DNA of 64,000 bases from Mesorhizobium shangrilense. Its GTDB lineage: Bacteria; Pseudomonadota; Alphaproteobacteria; Rhizobiales; Rhizobiaceae. The translations under genes and the position numbers were made by a program. The stretch covers positions 1,741,501 to 1,805,500 of the forward strand of contig NZ_JAQGPN010000001.1 of NCBI RefSeq assembly GCF_028826155.1, in the 5' to 3' direction. Each line of letters opens with the position of its first letter. Positions within the stretch are counted from its first letter, which is position 1. This document shows positions 8,612 to 15,546 of the stretch, piece after piece. Under the pieces are notes generated by a model. That model did not search any database and had not been told where the DNA came from. It was given only the letters and a program-made list of their open reading frames with translations.

Positions 8612-9091
8612 TCATTCCCCTCCTGGCGCAGGTTCCGCAACGTCACCTTTGCCGGATATGCGATCCAGATCAAGTAACCCGAGCAACTCTGTCTTGTTCC
8701 ATGTCAAATCGGCGAGCGTGAAGTCGTCGAACACGGCAAGAAAGGCCTCGAGCGCGCGAGCGACGACGCCCTTGAGTCGGCAGGCCGGCGTGATCGCGCA
8801 GTGTCCGCCAGAGCGCATGCACTCTGTCAGGGAGAAGTCGTCTTCCATGTGCCGCACGACCTCACCCAGGTTAACGTCTTCCGGCCGCCGGGCCAGCGCG
8901 ATGCCCCCCGCACGCCCTCGTGCCGTGGTCACGTAACCCAGCTTTCCCAGCTTCAGGGCGACCTTCAGCAGGTGGTTGTGCGAGATCCCGTAGTCGGCGG
9001 CGACATCGGTGACCCGGCAGGGCCGGTCGCGATGGATCGCCAGGTACATCAGCATCCTGAGCGCGTAGTCGGTCTGGAGCGTGAGGCGCAT
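8612..9091 (-). CDS. nsrR: Rrf2-family [Fe-S] regulator, NsrR-type nitric oxide sensor
   Basis: 159 residues starting MRLTLQTDYALRMLMYLA, the classic Rrf2 opening. The winged helix-turn-helix recognition segment is AADYGISHNHLLKVALKLGK. Three cysteines at 91, 98 and 104 (ECMRSGGHCAITPACRLK) match the cluster-ligand region of NsrR, including the CxITPACRLK stretch, though the first gap is 6 rather than 4-5 residues. NsrR holds an NO-sensitive iron-sulfur cluster and usually represses NO-detoxifying genes. The start at 9091 fits the family; the upstream frame extension lacks homology. The gene abuts fixN, so the regulator and the oxidase share an operon. The haemoglobin next door carries a palindrome that suits this protein. 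Confidence 0.85.
   Translation of the reverse strand: MRLTLQTDYALRMLMYLAIHRDRPCRVTDVAADYGISHNHLLKVALKLGKLGYVTTARGRAGGIALARRPEDVNLGEVVRHMEDDFSLTECMRSGGHCAITPACRLKGVVARALEAFLAVFDDFTLADLTWNKTELLGLLDLDRISGKGDVAEPAPGGE
8660..8673. promoter_or_regulatory. FNR/FixK-like box before fixN, inside nsrR
   Basis: Reads gcGATCCAGATCAA on the plus strand, 12 of 14 matches to the FNR/FixK type TTGAT-N4-ATCAA. Its centre is about 55 bases before the fixN ATG, which would put a class II (-41.5) start site about 14 bases before the codon. It lies within the last codons of nsrR, so the match may partly reflect coding. Confidence 0.45.
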
Positions 9092-9221
9092 GCAGCTGCG
9101 TCCTGTTTCCGGAGACGTTGAGCATCGAACCTGGGCGATGACGTCGCCCGCCAGCATTCCCCCCAAACCGTCATAACGACCGCGGTGGCTGCTGTGGGAG
9201 CGGACCGGGTCGGCGGCCCTG

Positions 9222-9665
9222 TTACCCTGCCGTTCCGGTTGCGGGCCGCTCCAGCCGGAAGAACATCGCGAGCTTCAGGCTGCGGGCGATCCGTTCGGCG
9301 CGGTCAACGAAAACCGCGGCGACTTCCGGCGGGCAGCGCTCGGCGGCGACCGTCCTGAAGTGGCTGAGCCAGAGGTCGAAGTCTTCTTCCTTCACCTGCT
9401 TGAGCTTGAGATGGGCGGGAACGGGTCGGCCGCTATAGGCGCCGTTCTTGAGGATCACCGAGCACCAGAAATCGGTCATCTTCTCAAGATGCGGCTCCCA
9501 GTCCCCCTGGATCTCCGAGGCGAAGATCGGACCGAGGCGAGGATCGGACCTGACGCGCGTATAGAAGTGGCGGACAAGCGCTCCGATGAAGGCTCGGTCC
9601 ACCAATGGGTGGGCGAGCGGCATTTCCGCCTCGGTGCGGGCGGCGTCTGGCACGGCAGGAAACAT
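9222..9665 (-). CDS. Group III truncated haemoglobin
   Basis: 147 residues. LVDRAFIGALVRHFYTRVRSDPRLGPIF, EPHLEKMTDFWCSVIL and YSGRPVPAHLKL followed by DFDLWLSHF mark a truncated haemoglobin of group III (Ctb/YjbI-like). The His in PVPAHLKL is the probable proximal haem ligand. Group III globins are tied to NO detoxification or O2 handling at low oxygen. I start at 9665, where AGGTGA stands 5 bases upstream; the longer frame runs through the operator. An 11-1-11 palindrome touches this ribosome site, and the NsrR gene is just downstream on the same strand, about 130 bases away. Confidence 0.88.
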   Translation of the reverse strand: MFPAVPDAARTEAEMPLAHPLVDRAFIGALVRHFYTRVRSDPRLGPIFASEIQGDWEPHLEKMTDFWCSVILKNGAYSGRPVPAHLKLKQVKEEDFDLWLSHFRTVAAERCPPEVAAVFVDRAERIARSLKLAMFFRLERPATGTAG

Positions 9666-9675
9666 GCGGTCACCT

Positions 9676-9698
9676 AAGTGGTATGTTGTATGCCACTT
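9676..9698. promoter_or_regulatory. Candidate NsrR operator before the truncated haemoglobin
   Basis: A 23-base 11-1-11 inverted repeat with outer arms AAGTGGTAT and ATGCCACTT (8 of 11 positions paired). Geometry and the leading AAG/CTT match NsrR sites known from other proteobacteria (AAGATGC-type arms). It ends 11 bases before the haemoglobin ATG and so could block initiation. Confidence 0.6.
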
Positions 9699-9773
9699 TA
9701 GGCGATGGGTCTTGCCACCGCAAGCGCGCCGTTGTCGCGGAGGTCTCGCGACATCCCGTTCTTCCGCCAGTTG

Positions 9774-9789
9774 TTTGCGCCGGCGCAAA
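9774..9789. promoter_or_regulatory. Perfect 16-bp palindrome before the DUF1858 gene (Crp/Fnr-type operator candidate)
   Basis: TTTGCGCCGGCGCAAA, perfectly symmetric, centred about 50-58 bases before the DUF1858 start. The same core recurs with one change before the neighbouring Crp/Fnr regulator (10924-10945). It is not the canonical FNR TTGAT-N4-ATCAA sequence. Confidence 0.6.
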
Positions 9790-9830
9790 GTTCCGGGTGC
9801 GGCAGGTGGTTTAGATGGCGTCATTTGGAG

Positions 9831-10118
9831 ATGCCCGACGTGAGCCGACCATCAAGCATCGATCCGGACATGACGGTCGACGAAATCATGCGGCGGTGGC
9901 CGGCGACCATAAAGGTCATGATCCGCAACCGGATGCTGTGCATCGGTTGTCCGATCGGGATCTTCCACACGGTGGCAGACGCGTGCGAGGCGCACCGGGT
10001 GGACCTTGAATCCTTCTCCGAGGAACTCCTGGCGGCGATGAGAAGCGATCCTGTCGCAAACGCACCATCGGCGTTCGGCGAATCAGTCCTCCAGGAGCAG
10101 GGGCATGGGGCGGAGTAG
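9831..10118 (+). CDS. DUF1858 (hybrid-cluster-protein-associated redox disulfide) domain protein
   Basis: 95 residues from the ATG at 9831, or 92 from the in-frame GTG at 9840. GGAG abuts the ATG but is 9 bases from the GTG, so the GTG is the likelier start. The core is DMTVDEIMRRWPATIKVMIRNR, then MLCIGCPIG with a CxxC, then HTVADACEAHRVD: the DUF1858 fold with a redox-active or metal-binding CxxC pair. The family is often found with hybrid cluster proteins and anaerobic NO or nitrite metabolism; no hcp gene is present here. It is divergent from the truncated haemoglobin and convergent with the Crp/Fnr gene, with a palindromic operator upstream. Confidence 0.8.
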   Translation: MPDVSRPSSIDPDMTVDEIMRRWPATIKVMIRNRMLCIGCPIGIFHTVADACEAHRVDLESFSEELLAAMRSDPVANAPSAFGESVLQEQGHGAE

Positions 10119-10167
10119 CGAGCGACGCCCTCCGTCGTTCAGCGAACGGCCGTCGACGTCACAGGCG

Positions 10168-10875
10168 CTACGAAGAGGCTCCCTTGCGCCGGTTCTCCGC
10201 GACGAGCATGAGCGCGTGAGGGTCGGTGACGGTCACCTTCTGCCGTCCACCCCGCACGATTCCTCGGTCTTCCCATGAGCTGAGCAGCCTGCTCACCGTG
10301 TGGAGCGTCGTGCCCGTCATTTCGGCGATGTCCTGGCGGGTGATCGGGAAATCGATCTCAATGCCGTCCGGCGTCTTGCGCCCGGATTGGCTGACGAGGC
10401 GCAAAAGCGCATGGGCGATACGCTGCTCGACCTGCTGCGTCGACATCTCCATGACCTGTGCCTGGGTTTCCTGCAGGCGGGCGCCGATCGCCTGGTAGGC
10501 GCTGGCGCCGAATGCCGGCGCGTGGGACTGCAGCTCGGGCCAGGCCGAATTGGGCCAGGCGAGCACCACGCAGTCTACCGCCGCGACCGCGGACGCCGGA
10601 TAGGTGGTCCTGCCCATGGCGACGGCGATCCCGAAAAGCTCGCCCTCGTTGATGTAGCGCGCAATCACCTGATGCCCGTCCGGCGAGGTGCGGACGACCC
10701 GGATGTGGCCGGCCAGCAGAAGGAAGAAGGAGGTTGCCTCCTCGCCCTGCGAGAACACCTCCGCATCCTTCGCAAAGCGGGACGACCGCGCCCGCAACAG
10801 GATGGCGTCGAGCGCAGCTCCGTCGAGGCCCGCGAAGGCGGGCAGCGCCGAGATCAGGGTCCGGTCCAGAGCCAT
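10168..10875 (-). CDS. Crp/Fnr family transcriptional regulator without an FNR iron-sulfur motif
   Basis: 235 residues. A cyclic-nucleotide-binding-like beta-roll spans about 10-120 (EVFSQGEEATSFFLLLAGHIRV and YINEGELFGIAVAMG), followed by a dimer helix and a helix-turn-helix, DIAEMTGTTLHTVSRLLSSWEDRGIV. Only one Cys (VDCVVLAW) is present, so it cannot carry an FNR-type 4Fe-4S cluster and is closer to DNR/NnrR/FixK-like sensors that use haem, NO or no ligand. I start at 10875 because the upstream frame overlaps the palindrome at 10924-10945, which probably serves autoregulation. The recognition helix (TLHTVSRLL) differs from the E-SVSR of FNR, consistent with the unusual operator. Confidence 0.85.
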   Translation of the reverse strand: MALDRTLISALPAFAGLDGAALDAILLRARSSRFAKDAEVFSQGEEATSFFLLLAGHIRVVRTSPDGHQVIARYINEGELFGIAVAMGRTTYPASAVAAVDCVVLAWPNSAWPELQSHAPAFGASAYQAIGARLQETQAQVMEMSTQQVEQRIAHALLRLVSQSGRKTPDGIEIDFPITRQDIAEMTGTTLHTVSRLLSSWEDRGIVRGGRQKVTVTDPHALMLVAENRRKGASS

Positions 10876-10923
10876 CTTGCTTCGCGTCTCCCTCCGCGCC
10901 TGCGTCGCCGGGTTTTCTACCCG

Positions 10924-10945
10924 CAGTTTGTGCCGGCGCAAACTG
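10924..10945. promoter_or_regulatory. 22-bp near-perfect palindrome before the Crp/Fnr gene
   Basis: Core TTTGTGCCGGCGCAAA with CAG and CTG outside it, one mismatch over 22 bases. It lies about 50 bases upstream of the regulator start codon and shares its 16-base core with the site at 9774-9789. Confidence 0.65.
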
Positions 10946-11078
10946 TTTCGGAAGCCAAGGGACTATCACGAACACATCGGCCGTTGGTGCCGTAATGCGA
11001 AAAGCACAACCGTCGCGGCCAAGTAGGCCGCCAGTGGAAAAAAACGCCCGGACGTCAAGGGTCCGGGCCAGAATGCGG

Positions 11079-11306
11079 ATGGTGAGCGAAAAGGATGGAC
11101 AGTCGGCCCGGGTGCGCGGCGGCGGCGCGCAGGCGCCGGATCCCGGGATCTGGGAGGAAACGGCGCGGCGATACGAAAGCTGCCATCCCGACGACACCTT
11201 TTCCGAGCTCGTCCGCCGGTCTTCCTTCTCAAAGGAGGACCGGCGGCTTCTCGAAGACTGGATTGCTGTGACAAGGGCGGCGATGCGCCCGGCGCATTCT
11301 GGTTGA
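11079..11306 (+). CDS. Small hypothetical protein, 75 residues
   Basis: A charged, mostly helical protein. Its second half, WEETARRYESCHPDDTFSEL, then VRRSSFSKEDRRLLEDWIA, looks like a conserved small-protein motif. Start candidates are ATG at 11073 and 11079 and GTG at 11082; no strong ribosome site separates them. It is divergent from the Crp/Fnr regulator, and the shared palindrome lies about 130 bases upstream, so it could belong to the same regulon. I cannot name a function. The upstream part of the same frame is compositionally biased and not included. Confidence 0.5.
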   Translation: MVSEKDGQSARVRGGGAQAPDPGIWEETARRYESCHPDDTFSELVRRSSFSKEDRRLLEDWIAVTRAAMRPAHSG

Positions 11307-11437
11307 CGGCCGACGCGCTACCTGGTGCCCGACCGGATATCAACGCTTCGCCGAAATCCCGGGCAGCCAGAATGAGGCAGGCACTCACAGCCGCTGCGTC
11401 CCGCCCCGGAAAATCAATCTGAACCAGGGAGTTCGAA

Positions 11438-11512
<75 letters not shown>

Positions 11513-11525
11513 ATTCGATGCGGCG

Positions 11526-11554
11526 CATACATCACATGTGCTGCGGCGCGTCAA
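11526..11554 (-). promoter_or_regulatory. Candidate sigma-70 type promoter of tRNA-Val
   Basis: On the minus strand TTGACG (11554-11549) and TGTATG (11531-11526) are separated by 17 bases, with the tRNA 5' end 13 bases after the second element. Confidence 0.5.
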
Positions 11555-11747
11555 TCCGGTAATTTCGTTCCGCTGCGGAACTTGGTCCGCAGCCTTTTGG
11601 CGCATGCGCCGCGGGCCGCCGGCCGGACCTTTTTTCGGGCCGAACGGGCAGCCCGAAAGACCTGACGCAGATCGCCTGAGTGACGATTCGCGTGTCCGGC
11701 GCTTCGTGATTTGTCTGTGGATGCCTTCGCCCTGGAGCCGTTAGGCG

Positions 11748-12110
11748 TCAGGCTGCCTGCAGCATCTTCTCGACCTCGTTGACGAGATCGCGCAGGTGGA
11801 ACGGTTTTGACAGCACCTTGGCGTCGCGCGGGGCCTTCGAATCAGGGTTCAGCGCCACCGCCGCGAATCCGGTGATGAACATCACCTTCAGGTCCGGGTC
11901 GATCTCGGTGGCGCGCCGCGCCAGCTCGATGCCGTCCATCTCGGGCATGACGATGTCGGTCAGGAGCAGCGAGAACGGCTCCTCGCGCAGCCGCTCGTAG
12001 GCGCTCGCGCCATTGTCGAAGTCGGTGACGTCATATCCCGCCCGCTGCAGCGCCTTGACCAGAAAGCGGCGCATATCTTCATCATCTTCAGCCAGCAGTA
12101 TGCGTGCCAT
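11748..12110 (-). CDS. cpdR: Single-domain response regulator CpdR (cell-cycle protease adaptor)
   Basis: 120 residues forming only a receiver domain: acidic pocket EDD at 8-10, phospho-acceptor Asp52 in LLTDIVMPEMDG, Thr in MFITGFAAVAL, and Lys in VLSKPFHLRDL. The MARILLAEDDEDMRRFLVKALQRAGYDV opening and the RDAKVLSKPF stretch are typical of alphaproteobacterial CpdR. In its unphosphorylated form CpdR primes ClpXP to degrade cell-cycle regulators such as CtrA via RcdA/PopA; it is phosphorylated by the CckA-ChpT relay. The start at 12110 matches the family length. A TTAACCAT CtrA-type half-site lies upstream, as expected for a CtrA-regulated gene. Confidence 0.9.
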   Translation of the reverse strand: MARILLAEDDEDMRRFLVKALQRAGYDVTDFDNGASAYERLREEPFSLLLTDIVMPEMDGIELARRATEIDPDLKVMFITGFAAVALNPDSKAPRDAKVLSKPFHLRDLVNEVEKMLQAA

Positions 12111-12154
12111 AAATCCCGTCCGAATCGACTGCGCGCGCCGTCTCGGCCGTCGCG

Positions 12155-12162
12155 TTAACCAT
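12155..12162. promoter_or_regulatory. TTAACCAT CtrA-type site before cpdR
   Basis: The 8-mer TTAACCAT, the extended CtrA half-site, lies 45 bases upstream of the cpdR ATG and about 150 bases upstream of the divergent hutG-like gene. A GANTC site (GAATC, 12122-12126) is also between them. Short motifs, so chance is possible. Confidence 0.35.
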
Positions 12163-12310
12163 GCTGTATATGAAGGCGGGACGGTAAACATCAAGTGAAT
12201 GCGGCAGGCTGGACCATCGCAATTGCGGTCCGCGCCCGGCTGGACAGGGCCGCGCCGGGGTGGCAACTTCGAGCCATGCAGCAGAGGCTTTCCGGCGCGA
12301 GGCGCGAGAT

Positions 12311-13201
12311 ATGACGGTCGCAGAGGACTTCTCGGCCGTGGTTCCCTTCGAAATCCGCTCCAGCGCCGAACAGCGCGTGCCGTTCGTCTTCAGCTCGCCG
12401 CACAGCGGACGCCACTATCCCCAACGCTTCCTCCAGATGACGCGCCTGGACAGCCACGCCATCCGCCGCTCCGAAGACTGCTTCGTGGACGAACTGTTCA
12501 GCGGCGCCGCATCGCTTGGCGCGCCGCTGCTGCTGGCGCATTTCCCGCGCGCCTATCTCGACGTGAACAGGGAGCCTTGGGAACTCGATCCGCGGATGTT
12601 CGCCGAACCGCTGCCATCCTTCGCCAATACGAGGTCGCCTCGGGTGGCCGGGGGGCTTGGAACCATTCCCAAGCTGGTGGGGGAGGGGCTCGACATCTAT
12701 GCCGCGAAGATCAGGCTCGCCGAGGCGATCGAGCGCATCGAGGGCGTCTACAGGCCTTTTCACGAGTGCCTGCGAAAGCTGGTGACGCACACGCATGCGC
12801 GCTTCGGCGTGGCGGTGCTGATCGACTGTCACTCGATGCCCGCAAGCATCCGAATCGGCGAGAACAATTTGCGGCCGGATTTCATCGTTGGCGATCGCTT
12901 CGGCACCTCCGCGTCGTCCGCGCTGAGCGAACACGCGATCAGCCTTCTGACCGGCATGGGGTACACCGTCGCGCACAACAAGCCATATGCCGGCGGCTAC
13001 ATTACCGAGCACTACGGACGACCGGCCCGCGGATTGCACGCGCTGCAGATCGAGGTGAACCGCGGGCTCTACATGCACGAGCGCACGCTGCAGAAGTCGG
13101 CGGGCTTCACGGCGCTTGCCGACGATCTGCTCCGTTTCACGGCGGACCTGCTGGCAATGCCGGAGGAGGAGCTGGCGGCCCCGCGGCTCGCTGCCGAATA
13201 G
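12311..13201 (+). CDS. N-formylglutamate amidohydrolase family protein
   Basis: 296 residues. The family blocks are FVFSSPHSGRHYPQRF (metal-binding His), RRSEDCFVDELF, LIDCHSMP (catalytic and metal site) and GGYITEHYGRP followed by ALQIEVNRGLYM. Enzymes of this family split N-formyl-L-glutamate into formate and glutamate, the last step of one histidine-degradation route, but many rhizobial paralogues are unassigned and not in hut operons. No hut gene is adjacent, so I give no symbol. I start at 12311; an upstream GTG at 12260 would add 17 residues without a ribosome site. Confidence 0.85.
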   Translation: MTVAEDFSAVVPFEIRSSAEQRVPFVFSSPHSGRHYPQRFLQMTRLDSHAIRRSEDCFVDELFSGAASLGAPLLLAHFPRAYLDVNREPWELDPRMFAEPLPSFANTRSPRVAGGLGTIPKLVGEGLDIYAAKIRLAEAIERIEGVYRPFHECLRKLVTHTHARFGVAVLIDCHSMPASIRIGENNLRPDFIVGDRFGTSASSALSEHAISLLTGMGYTVAHNKPYAGGYITEHYGRPARGLHALQIEVNRGLYMHERTLQKSAGFTALADDLLRFTADLLAMPEEELAAPRLAAE

Positions 13202-13214
13202 CCCGGCGCCGACC

Positions 13215-13300
13215 AAAAAAAAAGACCGCATCGCTGCCGACACGGTCGAGTCTAGGGAGGAAACGCCCAAGAAGGGCATGAACAGGCGAACCTGTTCATG
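13215..13300 (-). ncRNA. mmgR: MmgR / suhB-type small RNA (alpha-r14 family)
   Basis: Read on the minus strand. A perfect 11-bp hairpin with arms GCATGAACAGG and CCTGTTCATGC closes on a UUCG tetraloop (13301-13276). Then come a small GCCC/GGGC hairpin, a single-stranded UUUCCUCCCU segment (anti-Shine-Dalgarno), and a terminator: GACCG/CGGTC stem plus nine U (13247-13215). The UUUCCUCCCU seed, the size of about 85 bases and the position beside an inositol-monophosphatase-family gene fit the Rhizobiales suhB RNA (MmgR in Sinorhizobium, an Hfq-bound sRNA linked to polyhydroxybutyrate control). The exact 5' end is estimated from the promoter. Confidence 0.85.
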
Positions 13301-13304
13301 CGCG

Positions 13305-13332
13305 AGATTATGTTGCACCGCACAAATGTCAA
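13305..13332 (-). promoter_or_regulatory. Promoter of the MmgR-type sRNA
   Basis: On the minus strand TTGACA (13332-13327) and TAATCT (13310-13305) are 16 bases apart, just before the first sRNA hairpin. This is the strongest consensus-like promoter in the window. Confidence 0.7.
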
Positions 13333-13420
13333 GCCGAAATCGGACTTTTGCCGTCCACAATGATGGACCAATGTGTCAGCCCGGACTATTCCAGCCGCGC
13401 AATCGAGAGCGAGAGTTGAA

Positions 13421-14194
13421 ATGAGAACAAGTGCGGAGTTCATGCGCCGCATCGCCGCGGCGGCAGCGGCCGAGACGCTTCCACGATTCAGGCAGGCGGG
13501 AGCCGTCGCCAACAAGCTGGAATCCGGATTCGATCCGGTCACCGAGGCGGATCGCCAGGCTGAGCGGGCGATCAAGGAGGTCATCCTTTCGGAGTTCCCG
13601 CATCACGGCATCCTGGGTGAGGAGCACGGCATCGAGAATCCCGGCTCCGATCATGTCTGGGTTATCGACCCCATTGACGGCACGCGCGCCTTCATTTCCG
13701 GCCTGCCCGTGTGGGGGACGCTTGTCGGCTTGACCGTAGGCGGCGAGGCGGTGAGCGGAATGATGTCGCAGCCCTTCACGGGCGAGCTGTTCTACGCCGA
13801 CGGCGAGGCGGCGCGCTACGAGGGGCCAGGCGGCCCGCGCGTGCTTTCGACCCGCAAGACGACCAAGCTGGCTGAGGCAACGCTCTTCACCACGACCCCT
13901 GCGCTCTTCAAGGGCCCGGCCCGGGCGACCTACGACCGGCTGGAGGGAATGGTGCGCCTGCCGCGCTACGGCACCGACTGCTACGCCTTCGCCATGCTGG
14001 CGGCCGGCCACGCCGACATCGTCACCGATCCGGGACTGCAGCCTTACGACATCGTCGCGCTGATTCCGATCATCGAGCAGGCCGGCGGCGTGGTCACCAC
14101 CTTCGACGGCGGCCCGGCCGAGAACGGCGGCGACATCCTGGCCGCGGCGACGCCCGAGCTTCACGCCGCCGCGATGGCCGCGCTGAAGGGCTGA
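13421..14194 (+). CDS. hisN: Inositol monophosphatase family phosphatase, likely histidinol-phosphatase HisN
   Basis: 257 residues. FDPVTEADRQAE, GILGEEHGIE (metal-binding Glu), VWVIDPIDGTRAFISGLPVWG (Asp-x-Ile-Asp-Gly-Thr metal site) and DCYAFAMLAAGHADIVTDPGLQPYD are the FIG-superfamily motifs. The TRAFISGLP and LQPYDIVALIPI variants are those of HisN-type histidinol-phosphate phosphatase rather than SuhB/IMPase, so histidine biosynthesis is the likely role: dephosphorylating L-histidinol phosphate. Related inositol phosphatases remain possible. GAGAG lies 6 bases before the ATG. Stops of this gene and the convergent hydrolase are 4 bases apart. Confidence 0.8.
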   Translation: MRTSAEFMRRIAAAAAAETLPRFRQAGAVANKLESGFDPVTEADRQAERAIKEVILSEFPHHGILGEEHGIENPGSDHVWVIDPIDGTRAFISGLPVWGTLVGLTVGGEAVSGMMSQPFTGELFYADGEAARYEGPGGPRVLSTRKTTKLAEATLFTTTPALFKGPARATYDRLEGMVRLPRYGTDCYAFAMLAAGHADIVTDPGLQPYDIVALIPIIEQAGGVVTTFDGGPAENGGDILAAATPELHAAAMAALKG

Positions 14195-14198
14195 GCCG

Positions 14199-15188
14199 TC
14201 AGGACGGTTCGACGCTGCCCGGTTCCTCGGCGTGGGCGTCGGCCGGCTCCCCACCCGGTACAAAAGCGTCAAACGCGGCAAGCAACTGCTCGCGATAGAT
14301 GTCGGCCTCCTGCAGGATCTCGTGGCGCGCGCCGTCGATGGTGACGACTGCGCCCGAGCGCAGGCCGCGCGCAAACTTTTCGATCGTCGGAGTGGAGACG
14401 ACCGTGTCAGCGCCGGCGGCGACGAACAGGATCGGGATCTGGATCCGCGCCATGTAGTCCGGCTCGATCACCCTGTCGGCGGCCTCGCACAGCCGGCTCA
14501 CCCAGGCGACGGTCGGCCCGCCCATCCCGAGGTCCGGAAAGGCGTCGATCAGCGCATTGTTGCGCGCCAGCCGGCGCTCGTCGCTGGTCAGCGGGTTGCC
14601 GGGAAAGGGCACCGGGCGGCGAGGGCCGCCGGAGGCGTAAAGGCGTCCGAAGCCCGTCAGCCGCATCGCCGTCGTGATGCGTCGGATGGTGCGCATGGAC
14701 ATCGGCAAGCCTTGCAGGGCGAGAAGCGGCGCCGACAGCACCATACGCCTGATGCGATGGGTGAGCGAGGGCGCGGCGAGAAGGGCGACGAGACCGCCCG
14801 TCGAGTGGGCGAGCATGTAATAGGGCCCACGGCAGTCCGGCAGTACGAACTCCTGGAAGAACTGCTCGAGATCGCGCGCATAGTCGAAGAACGTGCGCAC
14901 ATAACCGCGCGCCGGATTGCCGAGGAGCCGCTCGGAGCCGCCTTGGCCGCGCCAGTCCATCATGGCGACGCCGAAGCCGCGGCTGGTCAGGTCGCCGACG
15001 GTCTCGAAATATTTCTCGATGCACTCGTTGCGGCCCGACAGCACAACCACCGTGCCTTTGAACGGTTTTGTCGAGGAAGGGAATCGGGCGTAGCGCAGCC
15101 GCCTGCCATCCTTCGCGGCAAAATAGCCGGCGTCGCCGTCACGAGGCATCGGGTTTTCCGGCAGGTCGAAGAGGACGTCGGCGATCAT
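14199..15188 (-). CDS. Alpha/beta hydrolase, lysophospholipase (PldB-like, serine aminopeptidase S33 fold)
   Basis: 329 residues. VVVLSGRNECIEKYFETVGDL and GFGVAMMDWRGQGGSERLL are typical of bacterial PldB-like monoacylglycerol or lysophospholipid lipases. The nucleophile is Ser in LAHSTGG, the acid is probably Asp in FVAAGADTVVS, and the His is in IDGARHEILQE. No signal peptide is visible, so it probably acts in the cytoplasm or on the inner membrane. The Pro/Glu-rich tail (about 20 residues) is not part of the fold. Substrate is inferred from the family only. Confidence 0.82.
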   Translation of the reverse strand: MIADVLFDLPENPMPRDGDAGYFAAKDGRRLRYARFPSSTKPFKGTVVVLSGRNECIEKYFETVGDLTSRGFGVAMMDWRGQGGSERLLGNPARGYVRTFFDYARDLEQFFQEFVLPDCRGPYYMLAHSTGGLVALLAAPSLTHRIRRMVLSAPLLALQGLPMSMRTIRRITTAMRLTGFGRLYASGGPRRPVPFPGNPLTSDERRLARNNALIDAFPDLGMGGPTVAWVSRLCEAADRVIEPDYMARIQIPILFVAAGADTVVSTPTIEKFARGLRSGAVVTIDGARHEILQEADIYREQLLAAFDAFVPGGEPADAHAEEPGSVEPS

Positions 15189-15546
15189 CTTCCGTCACGC
15201 TCTGTTGGCGGCAAGGCAGCGCTCCCCGTCGAGGGATAGAGGCTTGCTCGGAAAAAGCAAAGGGACAAGGTGTGCCGATCGCGCCGGACTGCCGGTCGCG
15301 CGCATGGCGCTGCCGACGAACGAAGGCCGGAACCGCAGTTCGCGCGGTTTCCGGCCCCCTGTCGTACCGGGCGGAAGGGACGTTAGCGCCCGGCCGGCAT
15401 CCGCGCGGCGCTTCCCGCTGCGCCGCTGTCCACGTTCGGGTGGAAGGTAGTGGCAGCCCCCTGAACGTTTCCGGAAGGGCGCGTTCATCCGGCGTTCATG
15501 TTGAGCGGCGGCGTCGGGTCTTTGGCGGGACCGTGAAAAAACGGGT
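15189..15546. other. Gene-free stretch upstream of the heat-shock gene
   Basis: About 360 bases with no credible coding region. A short CTCCCCGTCGAGGG segment near 15230 resembles the palindromic repeat at 38075-38095 but lacks a full second arm here. Confidence 0.4.

Noticed and set aside
9840..9840. The GTG at 9840 as the only possible start of the DUF1858 protein
   Set aside because: The ribosome site spacing favours it, but the difference is three residues and the ATG at 9831 cannot be excluded, so I kept 9831 in the feature and noted the alternative.
11628..11660. Inverted repeat CGGGC...GCCCG with a T6 run near cpdR
   Set aside because: The T-run precedes rather than follows the hairpin on the plus strand, and on the minus strand the stem is followed by A residues, so it is not a normal terminator.
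12260..12310. A GTG start that would lengthen the N-formylglutamate amidohydrolase
   Set aside because: Adds 17 residues with no conservation pattern and no ribosome site; the ATG at 12311 suits the family.
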